Made by a program: the position numbers and the translations under genes
Origin: Bimastos eiseni
Lineage: Eukaryota > Annelida > Clitellata > Crassiclitellata > Lumbricidae
Length of the DNA: 64,000 nt
Assembly (NCBI GenBank): GCA_959347315.1
Contig: OY365814.1
Location: 2,159,661-2,223,660, forward strand
Direction of reading: 5' to 3'
In this document: piece by piece, positions 41,290 through 52,300 of the stretch
Position numbering within the stretch: the first letter of the stretch is position 1
Layout: every line of letters starts with the position of its first letter
The notes under the pieces: generated by a model
Database searches by the model: none
Seen by the model: only the letters and a program-made list of their open reading frames with translations
What the model was told of the DNA's origin: nothing

Positions 41290-41955
41290 AGTCCGTGATA
41301 TGGGTGTTACTTTTGACTCTGCGCCACTCTCTCTCAACATGTGAACCTAGTTGCACGGAGTTACTACTGCCAGCTTCGTCAGCTTCGAGAAGTCTCTCGC
41401 TCTCTCACCCCCCGTGTTTCTTGTTCAATCCTTTGCTATTTCTCGAGTTGACCATTGTTGTTCTTTACTTGTGGGCCTTCCTCTTGTGGTTCTGGGGCGG
41501 TTGGATCAGGGTTCTAGGCTCGGCTGCTGGGCTTATTGCGCGGTTTCCTAAATTCTCTCCAGTTTCTGCACACATGCGCAATGTTCTGCATTGGCTTCTA
41601 GTGTCACAGCGAATCTCATACCGCATTAGTGGTCTTGTGTTGTGTCCCATCTTACTTGCGTGATCTCTGCTGCCAAGTGTCTGACGTTGCAGCGCGTCGT
41701 TTGCTTCGCTCTGTGACGAGAGGTGAGCTTCTAGTTCCACGTGCTCGCTTTGCTATTAGGCAGCGCCGAGCTTTCTCGGATGTTGACTCTTCCTTTTTGG
41801 AATGATTGCCAATTTGAGCTACGCTCATTGGTTGTGGCCCAAACGTCGAGTTTTTATAAGTCCCTCATGACTGTTTTCCTTAGTCGTGGCTAGGCTGGGA
41901 GCGCTCCTGAGTAGGTTTCTTTAAGAGGCGCTATATAAATGTTCTGAATGAATGA
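41290..41955 (+). mobile_element. L2-like non-LTR retrotransposon 3' end
   Basis: In shifting frames: SVRDMGVTFDSA, then SRVDHCCSLLVGLPLVVLGR, then KFSPVSAHMRNVLHWLLVSQ followed by RISYRIS. This is the end of RT and the C-terminal domain of an L2/CR1-type ORF2. The 3' UTR carries GGCTGGGAGCGCTCCTGAGT and GAGGCGCTATATAAATG and ends in (TGAA)n at 41940-41957. Several stops, strongly decayed. Confidence 0.7.
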
Positions 41956-41957
41956 AT

Positions 41958-41958
41958 T

Positions 41959-42000
<42 letters not shown>

Positions 42001-42045
42001 GTGTGTGTATTTGTTTGTGTGTGTGTTTGTGTGTGTATATGCTCA
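41958..42045. repeat. (TA)n and (GT)n microsatellite
   Basis: About 22 TA units are followed by TGTGTGT steps, directly after the L2-like tail. Confidence 0.9.
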
Positions 42046-42111
42046 GTGTATGTAATGGAATGGGCTCCCACAGAGCTCCATCTCCTACCTGGGAACAGTT
42101 CTTTTCGTCCA

Positions 42112-42185
42112 CGGTTAGGCCGGGAGCGCCTCTGAGTAGCTATCTTGAAGGGGCGCTATAACAGATCTTTTTGATTGATAGATGA
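42112..42185 (+). repeat. Second L2-like 3'-tail fragment
   Basis: GGCCGGGAGCGCCTCTGAGT and then GAAGGGGCGCTATAACAG match the 3' UTR ending at 41955, followed by a TGATTGATAGATGAATTGAT tail. Only the terminal 75 bp are present. Confidence 0.55.
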
Positions 42186-42189
42186 ATTG

Positions 42190-42880
42190 ATAATGTGAAG
42201 TCAAACGGCTGCAGCATTGTGAGGTGTGAGAACCTGAGTGTGTAGTCAATACCCCACTATCCTGAAAGAGTGGTGCACGGTGTTAGATAGTTATATGCAT
42301 CATAAGTCTAAGAATTCCTAACAGATGTTCTTTATATTAGTTTCTTTAAACTCTGATATTGCTGGATAGACGTCTTCCAATTGGTCTCAAATTCCAAGTG
42401 ATGGGTATTGTGTATTTAACAGAGAGTTGACGGGTATTTATTCTGCATAAGATAGGTCTATATTTTCAATAGGAAAGAGTGATGTAGTAGGGATTAATGG
42501 CAAAAGTTCGTGCAAAATTACTAGCAAAAACAGGAGGTTTGTAAATTATACATAAATTAATTATTTTGGAGGAAAGTTACTTCACGAAGAGTTAGAATAT
42601 CAGTAGTATTGTTGGCATCAAGTGGCTTGTTTATGTAGGTTAGATAGTATGTAGGTCCAGTTGCGTCAACTGAATGGTCGTGCAGTCTCTGCCAACAATA
42701 AGTCTCAGTGTCCCAACAATTGTCTTCATAATAATAGAACTTGAAGGAGCAGTTACAGCCGGTCGTATGCTATGACCCTCTGCATGACCGTAAATCGTGA
42801 ATGCTTGATTTTAAAAACCATATCCTCTGTTTCTGCTTCTGTCTCGTAGGAATGGCCTTTTTATCTTAAACGATTTCGGA
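42190..42880. other. Spacer without recognised genes
   Basis: AT-rich; no exon, RNA gene or repeat terminus recognised. Confidence 0.5.
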
Positions 42881-42884
42881 ATTG

Positions 42885-44190
42885 TTTTGGTGAGCCATCG
42901 GCTGATGCCCTGTGCGTTATTATGGCGGCGCTGTCTTTTTAGGTATTATTATACTTATTATACATGTACATGCATGGAACTATGCAAATTCAAAATTCCA
43001 CTCAACAATAATGAACTACCGAAAATTGCGGTATTAGCTAAAATTGCGGTATTGGCTAGGTACGCAAATAAGACAGAAATGTGGACACACATAATACATG
43101 GCCGCAGATTTACATACACATGTGCGCTCATCGGTAAATTTACAACTAAACTCACACAGAGCCAGGTAAACATTCACGCACATACTTTATGGGCATACAT
43201 GTATACACTCACATACACGTGTACACACATAGCTACATACATAGGCCTACATAAAATCATGCACAATATTAATAATGGTAATGATAATAATAAATTATGA
43301 TAATCAACAAGCGCCTCAATGTTGTCGCATTCAAGGGCTCCTTCGGGGACGGACAATTGTCCCTCCCTGACTAAATGACTAGGAAATTACCCATCCCCGG
43401 CAAAACCGGGAAGTGAAATTTAGCCCCGGAAAATCGCCTCCTCCAATTTTGCGTAAGACATTTGGAGTGTTGGACAATTGCCCTCTGGACAATTGGACCC
43501 CGGTCATTTGCCCCCAGTTTTAGACAGGACCCCTCTTGTCCTCACTGGCGTCTGTCACGTATATTTAATAGACGAACAATTTACAGCTCTGTAGCTTAAT
43601 TTGACGCCCTATCATAATAACTGACGCTACTAACAGTCTTCACAACATTGCAAGTTACACTCAGTACGATTAACTTATATAAGAAGTCGTGTCACTGATA
43701 ACACACATACACTCGGCATAGACTCACTTACCTGACGCGTCTAAAAAAGCCGTGTCTCAGATAAAGTATGTGCGTTCTATATAAATTCCGCCTACATAAA
43801 CTGACAAAGATGAAATCATGTCAACTAAATGTTTTGATCTAAGTCTGCATTACCAATATCATACCTGCTATCAATTGACTAAGCGCAATGGGACTATGAA
43901 TTACGCACACATTCGGCCAGTACGGCCATGTTGCAAGCTGTTCGTGGGCAGCCTCCTGTTAAACGTGCTAAACGTGAAGCCAAACACCTGCAGGAACGTT
44001 TGCTGCAATATTGTAAATCGCGACTTGAAGAGGCGCTATCCACCGAGACACTCTTCATGCCATCGGCCTCACACACTTTTCTAAGTACAAAAACCGATTT
44101 ATTTCTTAGGGGGAAATTGACCAACTTTGGGAGTTTTTTCCAGAGGGTTTTTGTCCGAGGGATTGTCCGCGTTTTTTTTGTCCGCGACCC
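42885..44190. mobile_element. Decayed copies of the GGACAATTGCCCC inverted-repeat family
   Basis: 42885-42935 matches the right terminal segment at 2197-2250 in the opposite sense. 43340-43540 has several GGACAATTGCCC / GGACAATTGGACCCC blocks. 44108-44190 has the reciprocal GGGGGAAATTGACC and TTTTTGTCCGAGGGATTGTC. It may be one larger degenerate element or nested copies. No transposase is seen. Confidence 0.45.
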
Positions 44191-44199
44191 CAAACAATG

Positions 44200-45420
44200 G
44201 CTTTCACAAATAGAGAGACATTTCGGGGCACTTCCTAGCTGGGCTTTGAAAACTAGAAAGAAGATCTATGTAGACTCTGTAATATTGTATCATTATGTGC
44301 TATGCACAAACATGCATGCACACTTACATAAAGACAGACATAAATATACACAGACAGACACACAGGCACACATACACATGAGGCATACGCAGACATAAAC
44401 ACAGACATATATAGACAGACACAGACACATATACAGTTGCACAGACACTCACAAACACAAGCAGTCACACCGACACAAAAAGACACACGCACACAGATAG
44501 ACACACAGACACACCCACGCATAAACCGAAACGCAATATTATACATGTGGTCATTGAGCATGTAATTACTGTGCATGTATTTACAGTACGTGTAATTAGA
44601 CAGGATTTTTATGTACTGCATAGGCCCAGTGCAAACTTCCTCATATAGACACCCACAGCATGGCGTGATCTAGTACCGAAAGGAATCCGCCTCTGGATAA
44701 TTAACGCCTGGCGACAGGATAGGCGGACCCCAAAGCGGACACCATTCATTAGAGATTCAGCTGATTGACATGTGGGCGGAGTCGCAACATCGCTAATCCA
44801 GCGTTATGGCGGCATGAACGACGCGTTATTCGAGAGTCAATCATGCGACGTTGACGCGGGATTATTGTGAGATTAGCGCGAGATTCATGCGCTACGGCGT
44901 ATACCGTAGCCTTGGCGGTACTGTACTTTGCAGGCATTTTGTTAATGTCCTCATTCAAATATCTGTTCTTCTGGCGACGTTGGGCTATGTTTTGCGTTAG
45001 TTTTCCACCAACCACTTCCAAATATGTCTTCATTGCGTTACTAATGATCGACTGCATAATTATGACTCATCACGAATACTAGAAGATAGAACAAATCAGA
45101 TGGTTTAATAGAAGGAAACGACGTGTGGCTAACTCAGGGCGATGATGATTCAGTATCTTTTGTACATTGCATCTGCCATATTTTGGGAGTGTCAGTGTTA
45201 CAGCAAAAATAGGCCTACTCGTGCTACTTGTCACATTTCAGATGGAGTTTAACGCAAATAGACAATTTAAAGTGGGTAAAGATTTATTAGGAATTCTAGC
45301 ACAACCATTGAATACATCTAGTTATTGTCGATTTAATCATAATGCAAAAGACTGGAAAGTGGCTTTTTATTATTCTACTTCTTCTTCCTCCTCCTTCTCT
45401 TCTTCTTCTTATAGTTAAGT
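44200..45420. other. Spacer with a CACA/CAGA-rich tract
   Basis: 44310-44525 is a degenerate (CA)n/(CAGA)n repeat. 44750-44880 has GCGCGAGATT/GCGTTATT words like those at 3880-3990. No gene recognised. Confidence 0.6.
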
Positions 45421-45540
45421 ACTATTATTATAATTAGTATAATATTTATTATTATCACTCTAATTATTATTATTACTATATTTATTATTACTATATTTAT
45501 TATTATTATATTTATTATTATTATTATTATCTATTATCTA

Positions 45541-45575
<35 letters not shown>

Positions 45576-45950
45576 GTTATAATTATTATTATTATTATTA
45601 CTAATATTACTATATTTATTATTATTATTAATATTATTACTATCATTATTATTATGATCATTATTATTATTAATATTATTATTATTAATATTATTACTAT
45701 CATCATTATTTTGATCATTATTATTATTAATATTATTGTTGTTGTTATTATTATTATTATTGTTTTTTATTATTATTATTATTATCGTTATTATTATTAT
45801 TATTGTTGTTGTTATTATTATTATTATTGTTTATTATTATTATTATAAATATAATTATTGATATTAGTATTATTATTAGTATTATTTTTATTATTATCAT
45901 CATCATTTCTACTACTAATTCTACTTTTAAAACTATTATTATGCACATAA
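45420..45950. repeat. Long (ATT)n-type microsatellite
   Basis: Over 500 bp of ATT/TTA repeats with occasional ACT, GTT and ATC variants. The Ile/Tyr/Asn homopolymer frames are artefacts. No retrotransposon copy has landed in it. Confidence 0.95.
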
Positions 45951-46203
45951 ACTTTTTTTTCCCTCTATGGCAATGAAAATTGGCGCAGGGACATAAATTC
46001 TAATTATCTAGTGTACTTATTATTACTATAATTTATCGCAGCAGTAATCGTAGTAGTTTAATTAGTAGTGGAAGTAGTGGTGGTGGGACTGGAAGTAGTT
46101 GAAGTAGTAGTATGGCCTCGTAGTTGGGGAAGTTGTTGTAGTAGTAGCTTAGTTTTAGTGTTGCATTACAATCATTAAAAGTATTAGAATTGGTATCGGC
46201 ATT

Positions 46204-46209
46204 TTTATT
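46204..46209 (-). terminator. Candidate poly(A) signal of the fibrinogen-related gene
   Basis: TTTATT on the plus strand reads AATAAA on the minus strand, about 135 bp past the stop codon at 46343. Confidence 0.4.
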
Positions 46210-46342
46210 GCAATTAATATTAATATTGTTATTAGTATCATTTTCATAATAATCGTCACTTTCGATAGTGTCGGTGTTAGTCTAGATCCAGTTTTAACAA
46301 TGCCATTAACATTAGTCAGTTTAGTTTTGTTCAGGGTTCAAT

Positions 46343-49300
46343 CTAAACGACTGCTATTTTCATCTCCGAAGATTTGAGAGAATAGAAATGGCCATGAAAT
46401 TTTCCCCATTCGATTCCATCGCCGTAACTTTTATGAGGACCGTGAAGATAAACACCGTTGAGGTTTGCGTCATGGCAGTCATTGTACCACCAAGCTCCGC
46501 GAAACGTAACTGCGCAGTGTCTATCACTTTGATCATTATCTTTGTCCATTGCAGAAAACTGCATGCCGTCATGATAAGGTGTCATACTGTTTCCTGAAAA
46601 ACAACCGAAGAAATCAACCAGTTTCTATTGATAACTGACTCATTACAGCCTTCAATCATTAGGCGATGTATCTTGCTTGTAAAAATGTATCACAAGACTA
46701 TGTATAAGAGGAAATTACACGAGAAATATTATGTGGCGCCTAATTGCCTGCATTTCCGGAATATTCTTCTATGCCTAGAGCCGATAGTTATCAGTTGCTG
46801 GCATCACTGAGAAGTTCGAATACTCGGCGTGGCATCCGATGAAGAAGTTGCAAGAAAAATGTCGCGAATAAAAACGTTGCAATCAAACGATCGCAATTAA
46901 AAATGTCGCACACTAATAATTTCGCACGATAATAATATCGTCAGTCAAAATGTCGCATAGGCCTACGTATAAATTTAGCTCAAGTGGAAGCTTAGGCGGA
47001 AGCTGGATCGGTGAAAAAAAATGATGCTTATAAGTTGAAACTAGATTGACACATAAAATTGTGCTCAACTGTACGCTGGATCAATGAAAGAAATCTTGCC
47101 GAAATAAAATCTGGATTCATGAAAACTGAATTCTTTTCATCGATCCAACTTCTATTTAAAGAAGAACCATCTTAATCTATCCAGCTTCTGCTGATGCAAT
47201 AACACTATCATCGACCCAACTTCTATTGAAATAAGAATGTTTTTAATCCATCCAGCGTATAAGGATCACATGAAATAAAAATATAATTGATAGAGTTAAA
47301 ATAATCTGCAATGAAATACCAACTCCTTTACTCTTTTACCAAGTTAGATGACATTTAATCAAACGACACTTAATCGGGCGACACTTAAACAACGACACTT
47401 AATCTCGACGACACTTAATCTCGCGACACTAAACCGCGAGGACACTTAATCTTACGACACTTAATCTAGCGACATATAATCGCCCGACACTTAATTTCAC
47501 ATAACAACAATTGATGTGAAGACAAAAAATTACGTTCAATTAGAAGCCGTATTAATGATTAAGTGTCGTCGAGATCAAGTTTCGCGAGATTACGTGTCGT
47601 CGAGATTAAGTGTCGTTGTTTAAGTGTCGCGCGATTATGTACCGCGAGATTTTTAACTGTCAGCACACCATTTTACCATTACAAATGACTCCAAGCTAAG
47701 GACCCTTTTCGAAAATTTTGAGATGTGAATATTAAGCATATTGATTGTTTACCGCAATTGCAATATGCGTAGTTAATTGCACGGAGATCCTTTTCGAAAC
47801 GACGTGAAGCAGTGAGGCCTATAGGCCTACTCACGAAATCTACAATGTCTAATCTAAGACTGGCTTAAACTTGATTGAGGACGAATAAACAACTTAACCA
47901 AAACAAAAACAAGTTCAAATATATGGCTCATCAATATTTTCATCGAAATAAAAACTCAATCGGGCGACGTTCGTGGAGCGTTTATGACCTACGCTCTGTC
48001 ATTGTGTCCTATGTTAATGGCGGGTGGGTGAACATTGTATTTTAGCCTATATTTATAGTTTTCGTATTATACTATATGACCAGATTCACTCATTAACGCA
48101 TTCGAGGAGTTGTATATCGCCTCTTTAGGAAAGGGGCCGTTCACAATTAGTTACCCGTAATTAATACGCCATTAAAAGTCCGATTATTAAGCTAATTACG
48201 TTCTATAAATTTTAAAGTATTTTAATATGGTTAGAACTCTTTTAAAGGTATGCTGTCTTCATGCTGTATTAGTTAGGCCTAACTTTATTAATGCATCTTG
48301 CATTTATAGTATTGAACGATTAATGTGTTTATTTGCATGGTCTAGTTACTAAATTACAGTACTAACTAACATAATCTTGTCACTATTAAAGTGCTAACAA
48401 ACATTGTATTGTTATAAAAGTTTCAAATTGTGCAATACATTATGTCGACTGTATGTACTTTAATGTGCTAATAGACTGGGGTGGGGTAGGGAGTAGGTAG
48501 CATATCTGTTATATGACATAGGGGTGGGGTCACAGCTGCCGTTTATATAACGTTATTAGGGGTATGGGTGGATCAAAAATTGAGATTTTATACGTTATAT
48601 AATATGTGAACGGCCCCAAAGATGCTCAAAGGTGTTTCTGAGTCTAGCGCACACAGAATGAACAGTAGATGATTGTATCAGAGACCGACCTAGGAAGAAG
48701 GCGCCTCAAAAGAGGACCCTGAATTGGAGCAGGAAAACGAGATTCAGAGCCCACCTATCGCTGCAGAGCCCAGGAAACGACTACTGCGAGCAAGCGACAT
48801 CGGTTTTCAAAACTCGAGCAGGTAAATGCATAACAAGGCGTTGCTGGCCTAAATATTCAATAAGTGCATTGATCAGCCAATAATAATCTATTATTTGTAA
48901 TATTTTTTGAGAGCAAGTAATGAATATATTCCAGGAAAATTATTTAGCCCCATCATCATCAGCTAAAAAAACTTGTTCTAGATCTACCTATTTTATTGCA
49001 ATGGTTATTTGCGCATCTGGTCTATTCAATCATCATTTTCTGGTATGCTCTGAAAGTCCACCGGCTCTAAGTTATAATAGGTCTAGTTAGTGGCAGGAAC
49101 GTGTATGCCTACAAACATTGCGTCACATGAAGTGTGGTCAGTAAGCTCGAACTTGTAAAGTTTGGATCAGCGATCTTGCACAATACCAATAGACCACCGA
49201 GTCGCATATAGTCCTGCAGTTCACTTACTTTGCAAAAACGTCCTCGTTAAAAATGGAGGTCATAGCGGCGTCATTAAATTACAAAGTTGATGCCTGGGAG

Positions 49301-52300
49301 GAATTTGATCAGCTGGTCATTGATGCTTTTATTTGCTGATGTTTTGAAGCCTGTGTTGAGGCCAAAAGGACACAAACGGTTAAGAAATTAACCACTAGAA
49401 TTATATTACACTTTTAAAATATGGCATTCTAACCTTCAAGTATCATGCGGCAGTTTGATTTGAAAAAAGTTACATAAAACAAAATATCGCACGGTATGCC
49501 TTTGTACGAATGCAATGTGTTCGCTGTGTATAGGAGGAAAGTCCGCGCATTCGTTAAATATTATATTGCGCTTAATTACCTGCGTTTCCAGAATATTCTC
49601 CTACGGCTAGTCGATATTGATCAGTTTCTGGCATCACTGAGAAGTTCGAGTACTCGGCGAAACGCTTCTCTCCATCAAAATCCTCCAGATCTATGCGTAA
49701 CTTGTACCTTCTGTTCAACGTTATCAACGACAACTTATCGTTCCCTGAAATCAATACATTTTCCTCATTATATAGTTTGTTCATTAGATCAAAATAATTT
49801 CCTGATCGACTAACTTCCTAATTCATCATGGCCTGTAGACCCAAGTCTAGTTAACTTTTTAGGTCATCCAAAAATAGATTAACATTAAAAAAAATAGATG
49901 GCGGCCACGTTCTATAACAACCGAATTCAGGGCCAGCCTTAGGCAATTTTGAGCTATAGGCAAGGACAAAAAAAATGCCGCCTCTGTACGCTTGTTTTAT
50001 TTAACTTAATTTAATAGAAAGTAACAAGTTCTATTGAATATCGATTACAGTAAAACAAAAATATAGTTTAATTTGCTAAAAATTATAATTATTGCTACAC
50101 ATTTTAAGCTTAACATGATTAAAACACAATTTGCAAAGCAGTTTAGCAAGTGTGCAGGCAGAGAAAGCAGCACCAACATAATTTCAGCTCATTACATCTA
50201 AAGATGTTTAAGAATCAAATCATTCAACTGATCCAGTTATAAATATAGGTCTATACACATATCAAGTCCCCAGAATCAGAATTCATGGTTTTTAATTAAT
50301 GATAATATTAATTTCTTCAAGAAAAATAAGCTTTTCTTGTTTTTTGCAGTAGCAAATTCACGAATTATTTTAAGTCAGATCCAACTCTTCAGCAATCTTT
50401 CGTTTGATAGATATTGTAGATATACCAACCAAGCGATCGTGAGATATGGTAAAACGGATATCACTGGAAGACAAGTTTTAAAAAAAATTCAATGCTTCTT
50501 GGAAATTGTTGGTGGTTACAGCCCACCTCAAAGTGAACAGAAATATAACTTGTGATTGGTTGTATAACGTAAGAATATTGATAAAATTGAAATCAAAGTT
50601 TTTTGAGAATATCAATAATGATCTAGTAAATTGCACAAATCTGAGATGCAAAATAAGCTTCACAGGGTTAAGAAACAAATCATTCCGAAGTGCATGCTTG
50701 GTCCCTGGACATGCAATGGGGCATAATATAATGCTGCCGAAATATCACAGCTGAATATGTACACTTTTTAATAGAAATTTCTCAAAAAAGTACGTGATAG
50801 GATAATTTCAAGGTGATATTAGTAATCAGCAGCACAAACAACATAATAAACACCCAAAATCATTCAAGAAGCAAAATCACTGTTGTCCAGTATATGATGC
50901 TCTTATGAGTTTGATCTTAAAAAGTTGAAAACATCTTTTTAAATATTAAGCCAAAATTTTCAGCCCCTTGGAAACATATCGCTCATACCTAAAGCCGCGC
51001 CTGACTGAATTAAAACTGCAGCAGCCTACCGAGCCAAAATTCCCCACCAAGATTTCCAAAACCACGTTGGTATTCACTATATAGTCGCTCAAAATTCTCG
51101 CTGCCATCTTTTCTTCGTTGAAAAACCTGAAAAGTTAAGAACATCCAACTTTAGTAGGCGGTCTGAGTTAGAGCCGACAAAAATCATATAGTGTAGGAAA
51201 GCATCCCCAATACAGCAGCATACACATAATCTGGATGATTGAAATGATAGCCATGAGTTTGCTTAAAATCCTGACAACGATTGCAATGTCAACATTGGAG
51301 ATAATTTGAGATGGATACAATTTGCTGCCTTATGCATAATAAGTGGCCTATGTTAAGAAAAAGATAGGCAAAACTGTTGTGATTAGATGTGGTTTGGTTA
51401 GTGGATTTATTTAGTCACACAGACAATCTGCAAATGTCCTTCTTCGACATGACATGTCTGGTAAAGTTCATCAAACACCTATCTATATTCAGTGGCGTAG
51501 CGACGGGAAGGGGCGAGGGCAAGAACCGCCCCAGGCGGCACATGTCCTAGGGGCGGCATTTTTGGAAAAAAAATATTGTTGTAAAAGTTGCATTCTTCAA
51601 GATTCTTGTTGCTTCTGTCTAATCCTGGCACATTGCTTTTTAGCTTTTTCTCTACTTAAAACTAAGATACGCGATATACCGAAGTACCATCGAAATCATC
51701 GAATGGTACCTAGTGTTTGTAGACAGAGCAGTCCTCAGGTAATTTGCGCCATAAGCAGTCATCTATATAAGAGTATTCCTACCCGCCTTGCATAAATAGT
51801 AAGATGTAAGAAAATATGGGGTCAGACACACACTGGACGGGCATTTTGTTCAAAATATATAGACGATTCTGCATGGCATAAGAAAATGAATAGGGAAAAA
51901 GCGGGAGATTCAATGAGGGGCTAAGAGATTAAATATCGTTGCTGGAATTGGAATTAACCGAAAATTAGTTTTTTAATAACTAATTTATGAATTTCTTTTT
52001 GTATCATTATACAATTTTATTCCTGAAAACATTACCATATTATATAATTATTCCTGAAATTCGGCGCCCCTAAATTTGGCGGCCTAGGCGGCTTCCTATG
52101 TCGCCTATGACAGGAGCCGTCCCTGATAGACATGGCACAAAAAAGAATTTAGACATTATTATTATTACCAAATTTATTTAACTCGATAGTAATGGCGAAA
52201 ATAAAAATATTGGTTTCCTCTTGAGATTATTATAATACAAACTTGCAGCCGACAAGATCATCTGCGCTGTTTTTTATATTTATTATTTTTTTCTCAACTT

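Noticed and set aside
45527..45948. Long poly-Ile, poly-Tyr and poly-Asn open frames
   Set aside because: They are translations of ATT/TTA repeats in all frames. The same applies to frames at 58183-58770 and 59296-59559.
47345..47655. CRISPR-like spaced short repeats
   Set aside because: Units are only about 10 bp, spacing is irregular, half are inverted, there are no cas genes, and the sequence is eukaryotic.
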